DNA of 64,000 bases, taken from NCBI RefSeq assembly GCF_036178845.1, contig NZ_CP108070.1, forward strand, positions 1,674,001-1,738,000, given 5' to 3'. This document shows positions 1 through 9,275 of this stretch, one piece after another; the first letter of the stretch is position 1, and each line of letters opens with the position of its first letter. The DNA is from Streptomyces sp. NBC_00271. Its GTDB lineage: Bacteria; Actinomycetota; Actinomycetes; Streptomycetales; Streptomycetaceae. The position numbers were made by a program, and so were the translations under genes. The notes beneath the pieces were generated by a model. It was not told the origin of the DNA, searched no databases, and was given only the letters and a program-made list of their open reading frames with translations.

Positions 1-42
1 GCAAGCCGTTCGGCCCGCGTCAAGAGCTGCATCAGGTTCTGA
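1..42 (+). CDS. Possible 3' end of an upstream gene (partial)
   Basis: Frame 1 is open from the window edge to a TGA at 40-42, giving a 13-residue tail ending in KSCIRF. It lies about 100 bp upstream of the next gene on the same strand, so it could be the end of an upstream neighbour. The fragment is too short to identify and may not be coding. Confidence 0.25.
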   Translation, partial: ASRSARVKSCIRF

Positions 43-146
43 GGCTCACGCGCAGATCGGCCGGCCATCATGCTCCTTGGTCACGAGGTGCGTACATCGT
101 ATGAGACGGACTGGAGTTCACCGCGGGGACCCGAAATCATGACGCC

Positions 147-1259
147 ATGTTCGGGAGCGCTCCCCCTCCGCTCGACTGGTTCACGGCCGACGACTCCGTA
201 CTCGGTGTGGCTCTGGTCTTCCCGCTCCAGGGGTCGGCGGGCATCTTCGGGCCCACCTGCGAACTGTGCGCGCGGCTGGCCGCGGAGGAGGTCAACCGCG
301 CGGGCGGCGTCCTCGGCAAGGAGCTGCGGCTACTGCCCGTCGACGGCGGCGCCTCGCCGAGTGCCGTCGCCGACCACGTCGAGGCCCTGGTGGACCTGGG
401 GGTCGTACAGGGCGTCACGGGCTGGCACATCTCCTCGGTGCGGCAGGCACTGGCGCCGAGGGTCGCGCACCGGGTGCCTTACGTCTACACCGCGCTGTAC
501 GAGGGCGGCGAGCACACCGCGGGGGTGTTCCTCACCAGCGAGACACCGCGCGACCAACTCCGCCCCGCGATGGGGCTGTTGGCGCACGAACGCGGGGTGC
601 GGCGCTGGTTCGTCGTCGGCAACGACTACATATGGCCACGCCGTACGGCCCGTGCGGCGCTCGGGTACGCCCGCGAGTCGGGGACCGACATCTGCGGGCA
701 GTCCTATCTCCCGCTCGGCACCCACGACTTCGACGGCGTGCTGCGGCGCATCGAGCGGTCGGAGGCGGACGCCGTCCTGATGCTGCTGGTGGGCAGCGAC
801 GCGGTGCGTTTCAACCGGGCGTTCGCGGTGGCCGGACTCGACGAGCGCTGCCTGCGGCTGAGCACGCTGATGGACGAGAACATGCTGATGGCAAGCGGGC
901 CGAGCACCACCTCGGACCTCTTCAGCACCGCGGGCTTCTTCGCCTCACTCGCGAATCAGGACACCCTCGACTTCCACGGCCAGTACGCCGGGAGGTACGG
1001 CATCGAGGCACCGGCGCTCGGAAGCCTCGGCGAATCCTGTTACGAGGGCGTCCTGTTGCTCGCCGCGCTCATCGCCCGGGCCGGGTCGCTCAACGTGTCG
1101 GCCATCGGGGCGACGGCCGACACCGTGTCGTACGAGGGACCGCGCGGACTGCTGCACCTGCGGGGCAGCCACGTACGGCAGCGGATCTATCTGGCACGGG
1201 CCGAAGGAGTCGACTTCGACGTGGTGGCCGAACTCGATCTTCACGGATCCCGCCCTTGA
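147..1259 (+). CDS. UrtA/AmiC-like substrate-binding protein without signal peptide
   Basis: This 370-aa protein has the type-1 periplasmic-binding fold seen in urea/amide-binding proteins: an N-terminal VALVFPLQGSAGIFG strand-loop, an EVNRAGGVLGKEL helix and a later TSETPRDQLRPAM segment. It resembles the mature part of the UrtA encoded next door. No signal peptide or lipobox is visible, so it is probably cytoplasmic. In the AmiC family such proteins sense small amides and control expression rather than import them. The ATG at 147 was chosen because the fold begins soon after it. A terminator-like hairpin and a leader with GlnR-like repeats separate it from urtA. A sensor/regulatory role is inference. 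Confidence 0.75.
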   Translation: MFGSAPPPLDWFTADDSVLGVALVFPLQGSAGIFGPTCELCARLAAEEVNRAGGVLGKELRLLPVDGGASPSAVADHVEALVDLGVVQGVTGWHISSVRQALAPRVAHRVPYVYTALYEGGEHTAGVFLTSETPRDQLRPAMGLLAHERGVRRWFVVGNDYIWPRRTARAALGYARESGTDICGQSYLPLGTHDFDGVLRRIERSEADAVLMLLVGSDAVRFNRAFAVAGLDERCLRLSTLMDENMLMASGPSTTSDLFSTAGFFASLANQDTLDFHGQYAGRYGIEAPALGSLGESCYEGVLLLAALIARAGSLNVSAIGATADTVSYEGPRGLLHLRGSHVRQRIYLARAEGVDFDVVAELDLHGSRP

Positions 1260-1304
1260 CACGTTCGCACCCGCACCAAGATACTTCCCGCAGGAAGTAA
1301 TTAG

Positions 1305-1359
1305 AATGCCTCGGGCGATCTGTGAATTCATGCACAGAATTCCGCCCCGGGCATTTTTT
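1305..1359 (+). terminator. Hairpin with T-run between the AmiC-like gene and urtA
   Basis: An imperfect long stem (AATGCC...GGCATT) encloses a perfect inner CTGTG/CACAG hairpin and is followed by six Ts. A second small hairpin, CCGGGCA/TGCCCGG at 1347-1368, overlaps its 3' side. The arrangement looks like an intrinsic terminator for the upstream gene, or an attenuator/antiterminator pair before urtA. Confidence 0.55.
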
Positions 1360-1380
1360 CTTGCCCGGAGAGAGCGGGAA

Positions 1381-1418
1381 GATACAGCCGGGAAAGTCCA
1401 GTGAAACGCCCTGGAAAC
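1381..1418 (+). promoter_or_regulatory. Candidate GlnR box upstream of urtA
   Basis: Four five-base boxes lie exactly 11 nt apart: GATAC (1381), GAAAG (1392), GAAAC (1403) and GAAAC (1414). The streptomycete GlnR consensus is gTnAc-n6-GaAAc repeated, which has this same spacing. Urea uptake genes are known nitrogen-control targets. The same stretch can fold as RNA (CGCCCTG/CAGGGCG stem inside ACAGCC/GGCTGT), so a leader-RNA role is the alternative. The GlnR assignment is inferred from spacing and box similarity only. Confidence 0.5.
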
Positions 1419-1561
1419 AGGGCGACTTGAGGCTGTGACCGCACTTCAGGAACCAGCCGGTACACCATCAGCGGAAAGCTGGAGACTCGCGCGCCATCGC
1501 CGCCTCTGAAGGGCTGTCTCTTTCTTTCCGGCTGTCCCCTCATGGGACTTAGGGGGTTCTT

Positions 1562-2854
1562 TTGTCCAGCGTTTCCAGCGTTTCCAGCGGTTCCCGGCTT
1601 TCCCCGATCTCCAGCACCTCCAGGCGTCGGTTCATGGCCGGCACCGCGGCGCTCGCCGCGGTCGTCGCGCTCTCCGCGTGCGGCGCGAAGACCAACTCCG
1701 GCAGTACGTCCGACAAGGCGGCGCAGGCCGACACCAGCGGTGACACGATCAAGGTCGGACTCCTCAACTCCCTCTCCGGCACCATGGCGATCAGCGAGGT
1801 GACCGTACGCGATTCGCTGAAGCTGGCGATCGACGAGATCAACGCCTCAGGCGGAGTGCTCGGCAAGAAGATCAAGCCGATCAGCGAGGACGGCGCCTCC
1901 GACTGGCCGACCTTCGCCGAGAAGGCGAGCAAGCTCATCAAGGAGGACCGGGTCGCGGCCACGTTCGGCTGCTGGACCTCGGCGAGCCGCAAGGCCGTCA
2001 AACCGGTCTTCGAGAAGAACAGGTCGCTGCTGTTCTACCCCGTGCAGTACGAGGGCCTGGAGGAGTCGCCCTACATCTTCTACACCGGCGCGACCACCAA
2101 CCAGCAGATCGTCCCAGCACTCGACTACCTCAAGTCACAGGGCAAGAAGAAGATCTACCTCGTCGGCAGCGACTACGTCTTCCCGCGCACCGCCAACAAG
2201 GAGATCAAGGCGTACGCGAAGGCCAACGGCATGACGGTTCTCGGTGAGGACTACGCGCCGCTGGGCTCCACGGAGTTCAGCACGATCGCCAACAAGGTGA
2301 AGGCGTCGAAGGCGGACGCGGTGTTCAACACCCTCAACGGTGACTCGAACGTGGCGTTCTTCAAGGAGTACAAGTCCGCGGGCCTGACCGCCGCCCGCAT
2401 GCCGGTGGTCTCGGTGTCGATCGCCGAAGAGGAGGTCAAGTCGATCGGATCGCAGTATCTGGCGGGCCAGTTGACGGCCTGGAACTACTACCAGACGACC
2501 CCGGGCGCGGCGAACACCAAATTCGTGAAGGCGTACAAGGCCAAGTACGGCCAGGACAAGCCGACCAGTGACCCGATGGAGGCCGCGTACACCTCGGTCT
2601 ACCTGTGGAAGGCGATGGTCGAGAAAGCGAAGTCCTTCGACCCGGAGAAGGTCAAAGCGGCCTCCGACGGCATCACCTTCGAGGCGCCCGAGGGCAAGGT
2701 CACCATCGACGGCGCGAGCCAGCACATCTACAAGACCGCCCGCATCGGCAAGGTCGGCACCGACGGGCTGATCCAGGAAGTGTGGAACTCGGGCAAGCCG
2801 ATCAAGCCGGACCCGTTCCTCAAGGGCTACTCCTGGGCCTCCGGCCTCTCCTGA
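1562..2854 (+). CDS. urtA: Urea ABC transporter substrate-binding lipoprotein
   Basis: This is the extracytoplasmic urea-binding component. The TTG at 1562 is taken as start because it keeps a twin-arginine signal (SRRRFM, residues 20-25) followed by a hydrophobic stretch and a lipobox LSAC (Cys40), indicating a Tat-exported lipoprotein. The mature part begins [18 protein letters not shown] and carries the family segments [16 protein letters not shown] and [10 protein letters not shown]. Length (430 aa) is normal for UrtA. It heads an operon with urtBCDE, but a strong hairpin (2867-2913) follows it, so it is probably made in excess over the membrane and ATPase subunits. Confidence 0.93.
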   Translation: MSSVSSVSSGSRLSPISSTSRRRFMAGTAALAAVVALSACGAKTNSGSTSDKAAQADTSGDTIKVGLLNSLSGTMAISEVTVRDSLKLAIDEINASGGVLGKKIKPISEDGASDWPTFAEKASKLIKEDRVAATFGCWTSASRKAVKPVFEKNRSLLFYPVQYEGLEESPYIFYTGATTNQQIVPALDYLKSQGKKKIYLVGSDYVFPRTANKEIKAYAKANGMTVLGEDYAPLGSTEFSTIANKVKASKADAVFNTLNGDSNVAFFKEYKSAGLTAARMPVVSVSIAEEEVKSIGSQYLAGQLTAWNYYQTTPGAANTKFVKAYKAKYGQDKPTSDPMEAAYTSVYLWKAMVEKAKSFDPEKVKAASDGITFEAPEGKVTIDGASQHIYKTARIGKVGTDGLIQEVWNSGKPIKPDPFLKGYSWASGLS

Positions 2855-2866
2855 CCGCCCTTCTCA

Positions 2867-2913
2867 CGGGGGCCTCGACCACGACAGACCTCGTCCATGA
2901 CGTGAGGCCCCCG
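2867..2913 (+). terminator. urtA-urtB intercistronic hairpin
   Basis: A perfect 10-bp inverted repeat, CGGGGGCCTC/GAGGCCCCCG, brackets a 27-nt loop between urtA and urtB. There is no T-run. It may be a partial terminator or a 3' stabiliser that raises urtA mRNA relative to the rest of the operon. Confidence 0.55.
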
Positions 2914-2937
2914 TGTCCCGTCCCCCGGAGTCGCTCC

Positions 2938-3834
2938 ATGACCGTGATCCTCGGGCAGATGTTCACCGGCGTCAGCATCGGTGCCGTTCTGCTGCTCATC
3001 GCGCTCGGCCTGTCGCTCACCTTCGGCCAGATGAACGTCATCAACATGGCCCACGGCGAATTCATCATGGCCGGCGCCTACACCACGTACGTCCTCCAGA
3101 AGTCCATCGCCGGCGCGGGTCTCTCGCTGATCGTCGCGCTGCCCGTCGCCTTCCTCGTCTCGGGTGCCCTCGGCGCGCTGCTCGAATGGCTGCTCATCCG
3201 CCGGCTCTACCTGCGTCCCCTGGACACCCTGCTGGTCACCTGGGGTGTCTCCCTGATGCTCCAGCAACTCGCCCGGGACATCTTCGGCGCGCCCAACGTG
3301 CAGACCCGCGCGCCTGACGTCCTCACCGGGAACATCACCGTCATCGGCGGCGACGACCCGCTCACCTTCGCGAGCAGCCGCCTGTTCATCCTGGGGCTCG
3401 CGGTCGCGGCGGTGGTCGCCCTGTCGCTCACCCTGCGGCTGACCCCACTCGGGCGGCGCATCCGTGCCGTCGTGCAGAACCGGGACCTCGCCGAGGTGTC
3501 CGGCATCTCCACCGGCCGTGTCGACCGGACCGCGTTCTTCATCGGGTCCGGCCTGGCCGGGATCGCCGGGGTCGCGCTGACACTCGTCGGTCCGATCGGG
3601 CCCACGATGGGCACCAACGTCATCATCGACGCCTTCCTGGTGATCGTGGTCGGCGGCATCGGACAGCTCAAGGGCAGCGTCATCGTCGCCTTCGTGCTGG
3701 GTGTGCTGCAGTCCGTGCTGGAGTACTCCACCACGGTCAGCGTCGCGAAGGTACTGGTCCTCGTGGCCATCGTCGCGTTCCTCCAGTGGCGGCCCCAGGG
3801 CCTGTACACCGTTCGGACGAGGAGCCTCGTATGA
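2938..3834 (+). CDS. urtB: Urea ABC transporter permease UrtB
   Basis: This 298-aa integral membrane protein of the LivH class starts at ATG 2938 (MTVILGQMFTGVSIG). A longer open frame upstream is an artefact of the urtA region. It has about eight hydrophobic helices and the family features LTFGQMNVINMAHGEF near the N-terminus and a cytoplasmic EVSGISTGRVDR loop that contacts the ATPase. Its stop overlaps the urtC start (ATGA), implying translational coupling. Confidence 0.92.
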   Translation: MTVILGQMFTGVSIGAVLLLIALGLSLTFGQMNVINMAHGEFIMAGAYTTYVLQKSIAGAGLSLIVALPVAFLVSGALGALLEWLLIRRLYLRPLDTLLVTWGVSLMLQQLARDIFGAPNVQTRAPDVLTGNITVIGGDDPLTFASSRLFILGLAVAAVVALSLTLRLTPLGRRIRAVVQNRDLAEVSGISTGRVDRTAFFIGSGLAGIAGVALTLVGPIGPTMGTNVIIDAFLVIVVGGIGQLKGSVIVAFVLGVLQSVLEYSTTVSVAKVLVLVAIVAFLQWRPQGLYTVRTRSLV

Positions 3835-4946
3835 CGACCACCACTCCTCATGCCCCATCGGTGAAGCAACTCCAGTCCCCGAAAGGAAGGTTGACATTCC
3901 TGCGTCCTGCGGCAGGTTTCGCCGCGGCCGCCGTCGCGCTCTTCGCCGTCGCCCCGCTCGCGCTCTCCGACTTCCGGCTCGGGCTGCTCGCCAAGTACCT
4001 GTGCACCGCGATGGTCGCGGTCGGCATCTGTCTGGCCTGGGGCCGCGGCGGACTGCTGACACTCGGGCAGGGGGTGTTCTTCGGGCTGGGCGGCTACGCC
4101 ATGGCGATGCATCTGAAGATCGCGGACGCGGGGCCCGGCCAGGTCCCCGACTTCATGCAGCTGTACGGCACCGCCACCGAACTTCCCTGGTGGTGGCGTC
4201 CGTTCGCCAACCCGGTCTTCGCCCTCGCGGCGACCGTGCTGCTGCCGATGGCCGTCGCTGCGATCCTCGGCTCGTTCGTCTTCCGACGCCGGGTCAAGGG
4301 CGCGTACTTCGCGATCCTCAGCCAGGCGCTCGCCGCGGCCTTCGCGATCTGGTTGGTCGGCCAGCAGGCCACGACCGGCGGCACCAACGGACTCACCGAC
4401 ATCCAGGGCTTCTTCGGCTACGACCTCGACGACCCGGTCAACCAGCGGATGGTGTACTTCGTCATCGCCGCCGTCCTGCTGCTCCTGATCGCCCTGGCCC
4501 GCCAGCTCATCCACAGCCGGTACGGCGAACTCCTGGTCGCCGTACGGGACTCGGAGGAGCGGGTGCGCTTCCTCGGCTACGACCCGGCGAACGTGAAGCT
4601 CGTCGCGTACGTCGTCGCGGCGGGCATGGCCGGACTCGCGGGCGCCCTGTTCGTGCCCGCGGTGGGCATCATCTCCCCCGCGCTGATCGGAATCGTGCCG
4701 TCCATCGAACTCGTCATCGGCGCCGCGGTCGGCGGCCGGGCGAGCCTGGTGGGCGCGGTGCTCGGCGCGATCGCGGTCGCCTGGGCCAGAACCGCGCTGT
4801 CCGAGGAGTTCCCCGCGGCCTGGACCTACTTCCAGGGACTGCTGTTCATCGTGGCCCTGGCCTTCCTGCCGGGCGGCCTCGCCTCACTGGTGGGGATCGT
4901 CCGGCGGCGCAGGGCGAGCAGGGCGCCGGAGGGAGAAGCGGCATGA
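3831..4946 (+). CDS. urtC: Urea ABC transporter permease UrtC
   Basis: This is the second permease (LivM class), 371 aa from ATG 3831, which overlaps the urtB stop by four bases. After an N-terminal cytoplasmic segment come roughly nine to ten membrane helices, with LAWGRGGLLTLGQGVFFGLG near the N-terminus and an ATPase-contact loop around RDSEERVRFLGYDPANVK. It partners UrtB to form the urea channel. Its stop overlaps the urtD ATG. Confidence 0.92.
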   Translation: MTTTTPHAPSVKQLQSPKGRLTFLRPAAGFAAAAVALFAVAPLALSDFRLGLLAKYLCTAMVAVGICLAWGRGGLLTLGQGVFFGLGGYAMAMHLKIADAGPGQVPDFMQLYGTATELPWWWRPFANPVFALAATVLLPMAVAAILGSFVFRRRVKGAYFAILSQALAAAFAIWLVGQQATTGGTNGLTDIQGFFGYDLDDPVNQRMVYFVIAAVLLLLIALARQLIHSRYGELLVAVRDSEERVRFLGYDPANVKLVAYVVAAGMAGLAGALFVPAVGIISPALIGIVPSIELVIGAAVGGRASLVGAVLGAIAVAWARTALSEEFPAAWTYFQGLLFIVALAFLPGGLASLVGIVRRRRASRAPEGEAA

Positions 4947-5773
4947 CGGATCCGACGACCACCGAGCCCCGGACGGACACCGGACTCTCGGGACTGGAGA
5001 TACGGGGACTGCGCGTGTCCTTCGACGGTTTCACGGCCGTCGACGGAGTGGACCTCGACGTCGGCCCCGGCGATCTGCGCTTCCTCATCGGACCGAACGG
5101 CGCGGGCAAGACGACCCTGGTCGACGCCGTCACCGGCCTGGTGAAGGCGGAGGGGTCGGTGCGCTTCGGGGGCGAGGACATTCTCGGCCGCAGCGTGCAC
5201 CGCATCGCCCGCTCGGGAATTGGCCGCACCTTCCAGACGGCCACCGTCTTCGAGGAGCTGACGGTCCTGCAGAACCTGGACATCGCGGCGGGCGCGGGCC
5301 GCGGCGCGCTCACCATGCTGCGGCGCCGCAAGGGCGTACCGGAGTCCGTCGCTCGCGCCCTGGAGACGGTGGGCTTGACGGACCTCGCGGGCAGCCTCGC
5401 CGGAACACTCGCGCACGGCCGGAAACAGTGGCTGGAGATCGGCATGCTGCTCGTCCAGGACGTCCGGCTGCTGCTGCTCGACGAGCCGGTGGCCGGCATG
5501 AGCCACGACGAACGGCAGGCCACCGGCGAACTGTTGCGGCGCATCAGCCGGGAGCGGACCGTGGTCGTCATCGAACACGACATGGACTTCATGCGCTCCT
5601 TCGCGCGCAGCGTCAGCGTGCTGCACGCGGGCAAGGTGCTCAGCGAGGGGACGGTGACCGAGGTGCAGGCGGATCCGAAGGTGCAGGAGGTCTACCTCGG
5701 ACACGCGGCCACCGAGGACACCGAGGACACCACGACGAGCGTGCCCCGACCGACCGCCGTACAGGAGGCCTGA
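4943..5773 (+). CDS. urtD: Urea ABC transporter ATP-binding protein UrtD
   Basis: This 276-aa ABC ATPase (LivG class) starts at ATG 4943, overlapping urtC by ATGA. Visible motifs are Walker A GPNGAGKTT, a signature region of the LAHGRKQWLEIGMLL type (typical of UrtD in place of LSGGQ), Walker B LLLLDEPVAGM and the switch histidine in VVVIEHDMDFM. A short hydrophilic C-terminal tail (ATEDTEDTTTS) follows the fold. With UrtE it powers urea import. Confidence 0.93.
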   Translation: MTDPTTTEPRTDTGLSGLEIRGLRVSFDGFTAVDGVDLDVGPGDLRFLIGPNGAGKTTLVDAVTGLVKAEGSVRFGGEDILGRSVHRIARSGIGRTFQTATVFEELTVLQNLDIAAGAGRGALTMLRRRKGVPESVARALETVGLTDLAGSLAGTLAHGRKQWLEIGMLLVQDVRLLLLDEPVAGMSHDERQATGELLRRISRERTVVVIEHDMDFMRSFARSVSVLHAGKVLSEGTVTEVQADPKVQEVYLGHAATEDTEDTTTSVPRPTAVQEA

Positions 5774-5774
5774 C

Positions 5775-6470
5775 GTGATGCTGGAGATCGACGACGTACG
5801 CGTCGGCTACCACCGCAGTACCGTCCTGCACGGCGTCCGTGTCGAGGTCCCGCGCGACGCAGTGGCGGCCGTGCTCGGACACAACGGCGCGGGCAAGAGC
5901 ACCCTGCTGCGCGCCGCCGTCGGACTGCTCACCCCACAGAGCGGCCACGTCCGTCTCGACGGTGAGGACATCACCCGCCGCAAGCCGCACGAGCGGGTGG
6001 CGCGCGGCATGGCGTACGTCCCCCAGGGTCAGCAGGCCTTCCCGCACCTCACGACCGCCGAGAACCTCCAGCTGGTCGCGGACGGGCGCAGGCGCGGCAA
6101 GGAGGCGATCGCCGAGGCGCTGGATCTGTTCCCGGCGCTGAGGACCCTGTCGAACCGCCGGGCCGGGCTGCTCTCCGGCGGTCAGCGCCAGCAACTCGCC
6201 ATCGCCCGCGCCCTGGTGACGAGCCCCAGGATCCTGCTCCTCGACGAACCCACCGAGGGCATCCAGCCCTCGGTCGTCGCCGAGATCGAGGAGACGATCC
6301 TCGCCCTGGCCGCCCGGGGCGGGCTCTCGGTCCTGCTGGTCGAGCAGCACGTCGGGTTCGCGATGCGGGCGGCGCAGCGGTACTACGTCCTGGAGGCGGG
6401 CCGGGTCACCTCGTCGGGCGAGGGCGGGCAGGAGGCCGAGCGGTCGGTACGGGAGGCGCTCAGCGTGTGA
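5775..6470 (+). CDS. urtE: Urea ABC transporter ATP-binding protein UrtE
   Basis: This 231-aa ABC ATPase (LivF class) is the last gene of the urt operon. Motifs are Walker A GHNGAGKST, signature LSGGQRQQ, Walker B ILLLDEPTEG and the switch segment LLVEQHVGFA. The GTG at 5775 and ATG at 5778 both follow an AGGAGG at 5763-5768; either could be used. The gap to urtD is a single base. Confidence 0.93.
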   Translation: MMLEIDDVRVGYHRSTVLHGVRVEVPRDAVAAVLGHNGAGKSTLLRAAVGLLTPQSGHVRLDGEDITRRKPHERVARGMAYVPQGQQAFPHLTTAENLQLVADGRRRGKEAIAEALDLFPALRTLSNRRAGLLSGGQRQQLAIARALVTSPRILLLDEPTEGIQPSVVAEIEETILALAARGGLSVLLVEQHVGFAMRAAQRYYVLEAGRVTSSGEGGQEAERSVREALSV

Positions 6471-6545
6471 TCGCGGGCGCTTCCCGGCTCGTACGGGCGC
6501 CGCTCGGTCTCCTGCGCGCGGCGCCCGGCTTCGTGCAGGCGCCGC

Positions 6546-7742
6546 TCAGCTTCGTGGGAGTGCCGCGCGGGCCCGTTCGAGGTAGGCGCGCTCCGGTGCG
6601 CTGTCGGTCAGCGCGATGGCCGCCTCGTACGCCCGTACGGCCTCGGTGTGCCGCCCGAGGCGGCGCAGCAGGTCCGCCCGTACGGCGTGGAAGGCGTGGT
6701 AGCCGTCCAGGTCGAGCGCGTCCACGAGGGCGAGCGCCTGCTCCGGGCCCTCGACCTCGGCGACGGCGACGGCCCGGTTGAGGGCGACCACCGGGCTCGG
6801 GGCGAGCGCGGCCAGCTGGTCGTAGAGCTGGAGGATCTGGCCCCAGTCCGTGGCGGCCGCGGTCGGGGCGTCGCTGTGTACGGCGTTGATCGCGGCCTGG
6901 ATCTGGTACGGGCCCGGCCGGTTGCGGCGCAGACAGCGGCGTACGAGGGTCTGTCCCTCGGTGAGGAGATCGCGGTCCCACCGCGAGCGGTCCTGGTCGG
7001 CGAGGAGGATCAGGTCGCCGTCCAGTGTGGCGCGGGCGGGCCGGCGCGACTCGATGAGGAGCATCAGCGCGAGCAGGCCGAGGGCCTCGGGCTCGTCCGG
7101 CATCAGCTCGACGAGGAGTCGGCCGAGCCGGACGGCTTCGGCGCAGAGGTCCTCCCGGCCGCCGTAGCCCTCGTTGAAGATGAGGTAGACGACCGCGAGC
7201 ACTCCCCTGACACGGTCCGGGAGGTCCGCGTCGCGCGGGATGCGGTACGGGATGCGGGCGTCGCGGATCTTGGCCTTGGCGCGGACGATCCGCTGCGCCA
7301 TGGTCGGCTCGGGGACGAGGAAGGCGCGGGCGATCTGCGGCGTGGTCAGGCCGCCGAGGAGGCGCAGGGTGAGGGCGACCTGGGCCTGGGTGGCGAGCGC
7401 GGGGTGGCAGCAGGTGAAGATCAGGCGGAGCCGGTCGTCGCGCACGGGGCCCTCCTCGGCCGGTTCGTCCCGGGCGTACAGCCGCTCGGCCTCGGCGTGC
7501 CGGGCCTCGCGCGTGGACTCGCGACGCAGCCGGTCGACGGCTCGGTGGCGCGCGGTGGTGATGATCCACCCGGCCGGGCTGGGCGGTATGCCCGACTCCG
7601 GCCACTTCCGCAGGGCGGTGGTGAAGGCGTCCTGGACCGCTTCCTCGGCGAGCTCGATGTCACCTAGGAAACGGACGAGGACGGCGACCGCGCGGCCGTA
7701 TTCGGCGCGGAACACGGCCTCGATGTCGGCGTTCGGGGTCAT
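6546..7742 (-). CDS. ECF42-type RNA polymerase sigma factor
   Basis: This 398-aa protein starts at ATG 7742 ([11 protein letters not shown]). Residues 1-80 are sigma region 2 ([30 protein letters not shown] in two parts) and residues ~100-170 are region 4. About 200 further residues form an all-helical extension of the DUF6596 type ([10 protein letters not shown], then TPR-like repeats). That long extension plus an adjacent YCII/DGPF gene is the hallmark of the ECF42 group. The ATG overlaps the stop of the upstream YCII gene, so the pair is translationally coupled. No anti-sigma gene is nearby, as is usual for the group; the extension is thought to replace it. Confidence 0.88.
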   Translation of the reverse strand: MTPNADIEAVFRAEYGRAVAVLVRFLGDIELAEEAVQDAFTTALRKWPESGIPPSPAGWIITTARHRAVDRLRRESTREARHAEAERLYARDEPAEEGPVRDDRLRLIFTCCHPALATQAQVALTLRLLGGLTTPQIARAFLVPEPTMAQRIVRAKAKIRDARIPYRIPRDADLPDRVRGVLAVVYLIFNEGYGGREDLCAEAVRLGRLLVELMPDEPEALGLLALMLLIESRRPARATLDGDLILLADQDRSRWDRDLLTEGQTLVRRCLRRNRPGPYQIQAAINAVHSDAPTAAATDWGQILQLYDQLAALAPSPVVALNRAVAVAEVEGPEQALALVDALDLDGYHAFHAVRADLLRRLGRHTEAVRAYEAAIALTDSAPERAYLERARAALPRS

Positions 7743-8095
7743 CCGTCCTCGGCTTCGCCCATGAAGGGCCGCACCTCGATGGGGAGCGTGGTCGCCAGCG
7801 TCGCCTTGCGGCCCCAGGCGAGCGCCGCGTCGAGGTCGGGTGCCTTGATCAGGCAGATCCCGCCCAGGTACTCCTTGCTCTCGGTGTACGGGCCGTCGGT
7901 GACGAGCACGTCGCCGTCCTTGGCGCGCACCACGGTGGCCGTCTCCGGTCCGTGCAGTCCCCCGGCGAACACCCACGCACCGGCCTCGCGCAGCTCCGCG
8001 TGGAAGACGTCGAGATTGTGCATGATCTCTTTCAGGATCTCGGGCGCGGGCGGCTCACCGGGCGGCTGCATCACGCTCAGCAGGTAGTACTTCAT
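7739..8095 (-). CDS. YCII/DGPF-domain protein (ECF42 partner)
   Basis: This small 118-aa protein starts at ATG 8095 ([13 protein letters not shown]), after a good GAGGAG ribosome site; a longer frame upstream is unlikely. It carries the family-defining segment [15 protein letters not shown], the DGPF-like core of the YCII fold. The enzymatic role of these proteins is unsettled. It is the first gene of a two-gene operon with the ECF42 sigma factor, with an ATGA overlap. Confidence 0.87.
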   Translation of the reverse strand: MKYYLLSVMQPPGEPPAPEILKEIMHNLDVFHAELREAGAWVFAGGLHGPETATVVRAKDGDVLVTDGPYTESKEYLGGICLIKAPDLDAALAWGRKATLATTLPIEVRPFMGEAEDG

Positions 8096-8210
8096 GTGTG
8101 CTCCTCGGCCGTGTCGTTCTCGGCTCGTTCTCGGGTGGTCTTTCACTGACTACACGAACGGGAGGCGGCCGGATCGACACACGACACGACGACAGCGGGA
8201 GATTTTTTCG

Positions 8211-9275
8211 ATGACCACCCCACCGCATCCGCTCGTCGCGGCGGCCGGACGGCTGGCGGCCGAGGTGCTGGCCCCACGGGCGGAACGCGTGGACCAGGAG
8301 GGCGTGCCGGCGAGCAGCATCGAGGCGGTCAAGCGATCGGGGCTGCTCGGGGTGAGCGCGCCGGTGGCCTACGGCGGGTCGGCCGCGCCCGCCGCGGTGG
8401 TCCGGGAGACCGCCGAGATCCTGGCCGGGGCGTGCTGCTCGACCTGGTTCGTGCAGACCCAGCACCACACTCCGGTACTGACCCTGGCGAAGGGTGAACC
8501 CGCGGCGCGGGAACGGTTGTTGGGCCCGCTGGCGAGCGGGGAGCTGCTGTCCGGGGTCGCGTACGCACAACTGCGGGCCTACCCGCGGATCCCCGTTCGG
8601 GTCACCCGGGAGCGTGGCGGCTGGCGCTTCGACGGGACGGTCCCCTGGTACACGGGCTGGGGACTGAACGACGTGATGCTGCTCGCCGGGGTGACGGACG
8701 CGGACGAGGCGCTGTTCGCGTTCACCGAGGCGCGCGAGCAGCCCGGACTGCGGCCTTCGCCGCCGATGCGGCTGGCAGCGCTCACCGCCTCGCGCACGGT
8801 GTCCCTGGAGCTGGACGGGCTGTGGCTCCCGGACGACGCCGTGGCCCTGCGCACGCCGTACGAGAGCTGGGCGGTCACCGATCGCCCCAAGAACACCAAC
8901 GCCTCGCCGGCCGTCTTCGGGATCAGCGCGTCGGCACTCGACCTGCTGGACGGCGATCCCGCGGCGAAGGAGACCGGGCAGGTGCTGCGCGCCCGCCTCG
9001 AAGAGGTCAGACGCCAGGCGTACGAACTCGCCGACCACCCGGTGCCCACCGAGCGGATCGCGGAGCGGCTGGCGGTCAAGACGCGGGCGTACGACGTCAT
9101 GCGCGCGGCCACGACCGCGGCGGTCGTGGCCGGTGGCGGGCGCGCGATGGACCTGGGCAGCCCGGCGCAACGGCTGGCACGCGAGGGGATGTTCCTGCTG
9201 GTGCAGGGGCAGACCGCCCAGGTGCGCGCCGCCCACCTCGGTGCGCTCGGTTCGTCCGGTTCGCTCAGCTTGTGA
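8211..9275 (+). CDS. Acyl-CoA dehydrogenase-like flavoprotein
   Basis: This 354-aa protein starts at ATG 8211 (MTTPPHPLVAAAGRL). It has the acyl-CoA dehydrogenase layout: N-terminal helices with LLGVSAPVAYGG, a middle beta domain (VRVTRERGGWRFDGTVPWYT) and a C-terminal helical bundle. It faces, tail to tail, a sulfonate/sulfone monooxygenase operon that encodes a second enzyme of this fold. It may therefore be a reduced-flavin monooxygenase of the DszC/SfnB type rather than a beta-oxidation enzyme. Substrate unknown. Confidence 0.7.
   Translation: MTTPPHPLVAAAGRLAAEVLAPRAERVDQEGVPASSIEAVKRSGLLGVSAPVAYGGSAAPAAVVRETAEILAGACCSTWFVQTQHHTPVLTLAKGEPAARERLLGPLASGELLSGVAYAQLRAYPRIPVRVTRERGGWRFDGTVPWYTGWGLNDVMLLAGVTDADEALFAFTEAREQPGLRPSPPMRLAALTASRTVSLELDGLWLPDDAVALRTPYESWAVTDRPKNTNASPAVFGISASALDLLDGDPAAKETGQVLRARLEEVRRQAYELADHPVPTERIAERLAVKTRAYDVMRAATTAAVVAGGGRAMDLGSPAQRLAREGMFLLVQGQTAQVRAAHLGALGSSGSLSL

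Noticed and set aside
1376..1515. Cobalamin-riboswitch-like motifs upstream of urtA (GGGAA, CTGTGA, AGCCGG-ACACC)
   Set aside because: The B12 box match is partial, the strongest stems differ from the class fold, and the 11-nt GAAAC repeats explain the sequence better.
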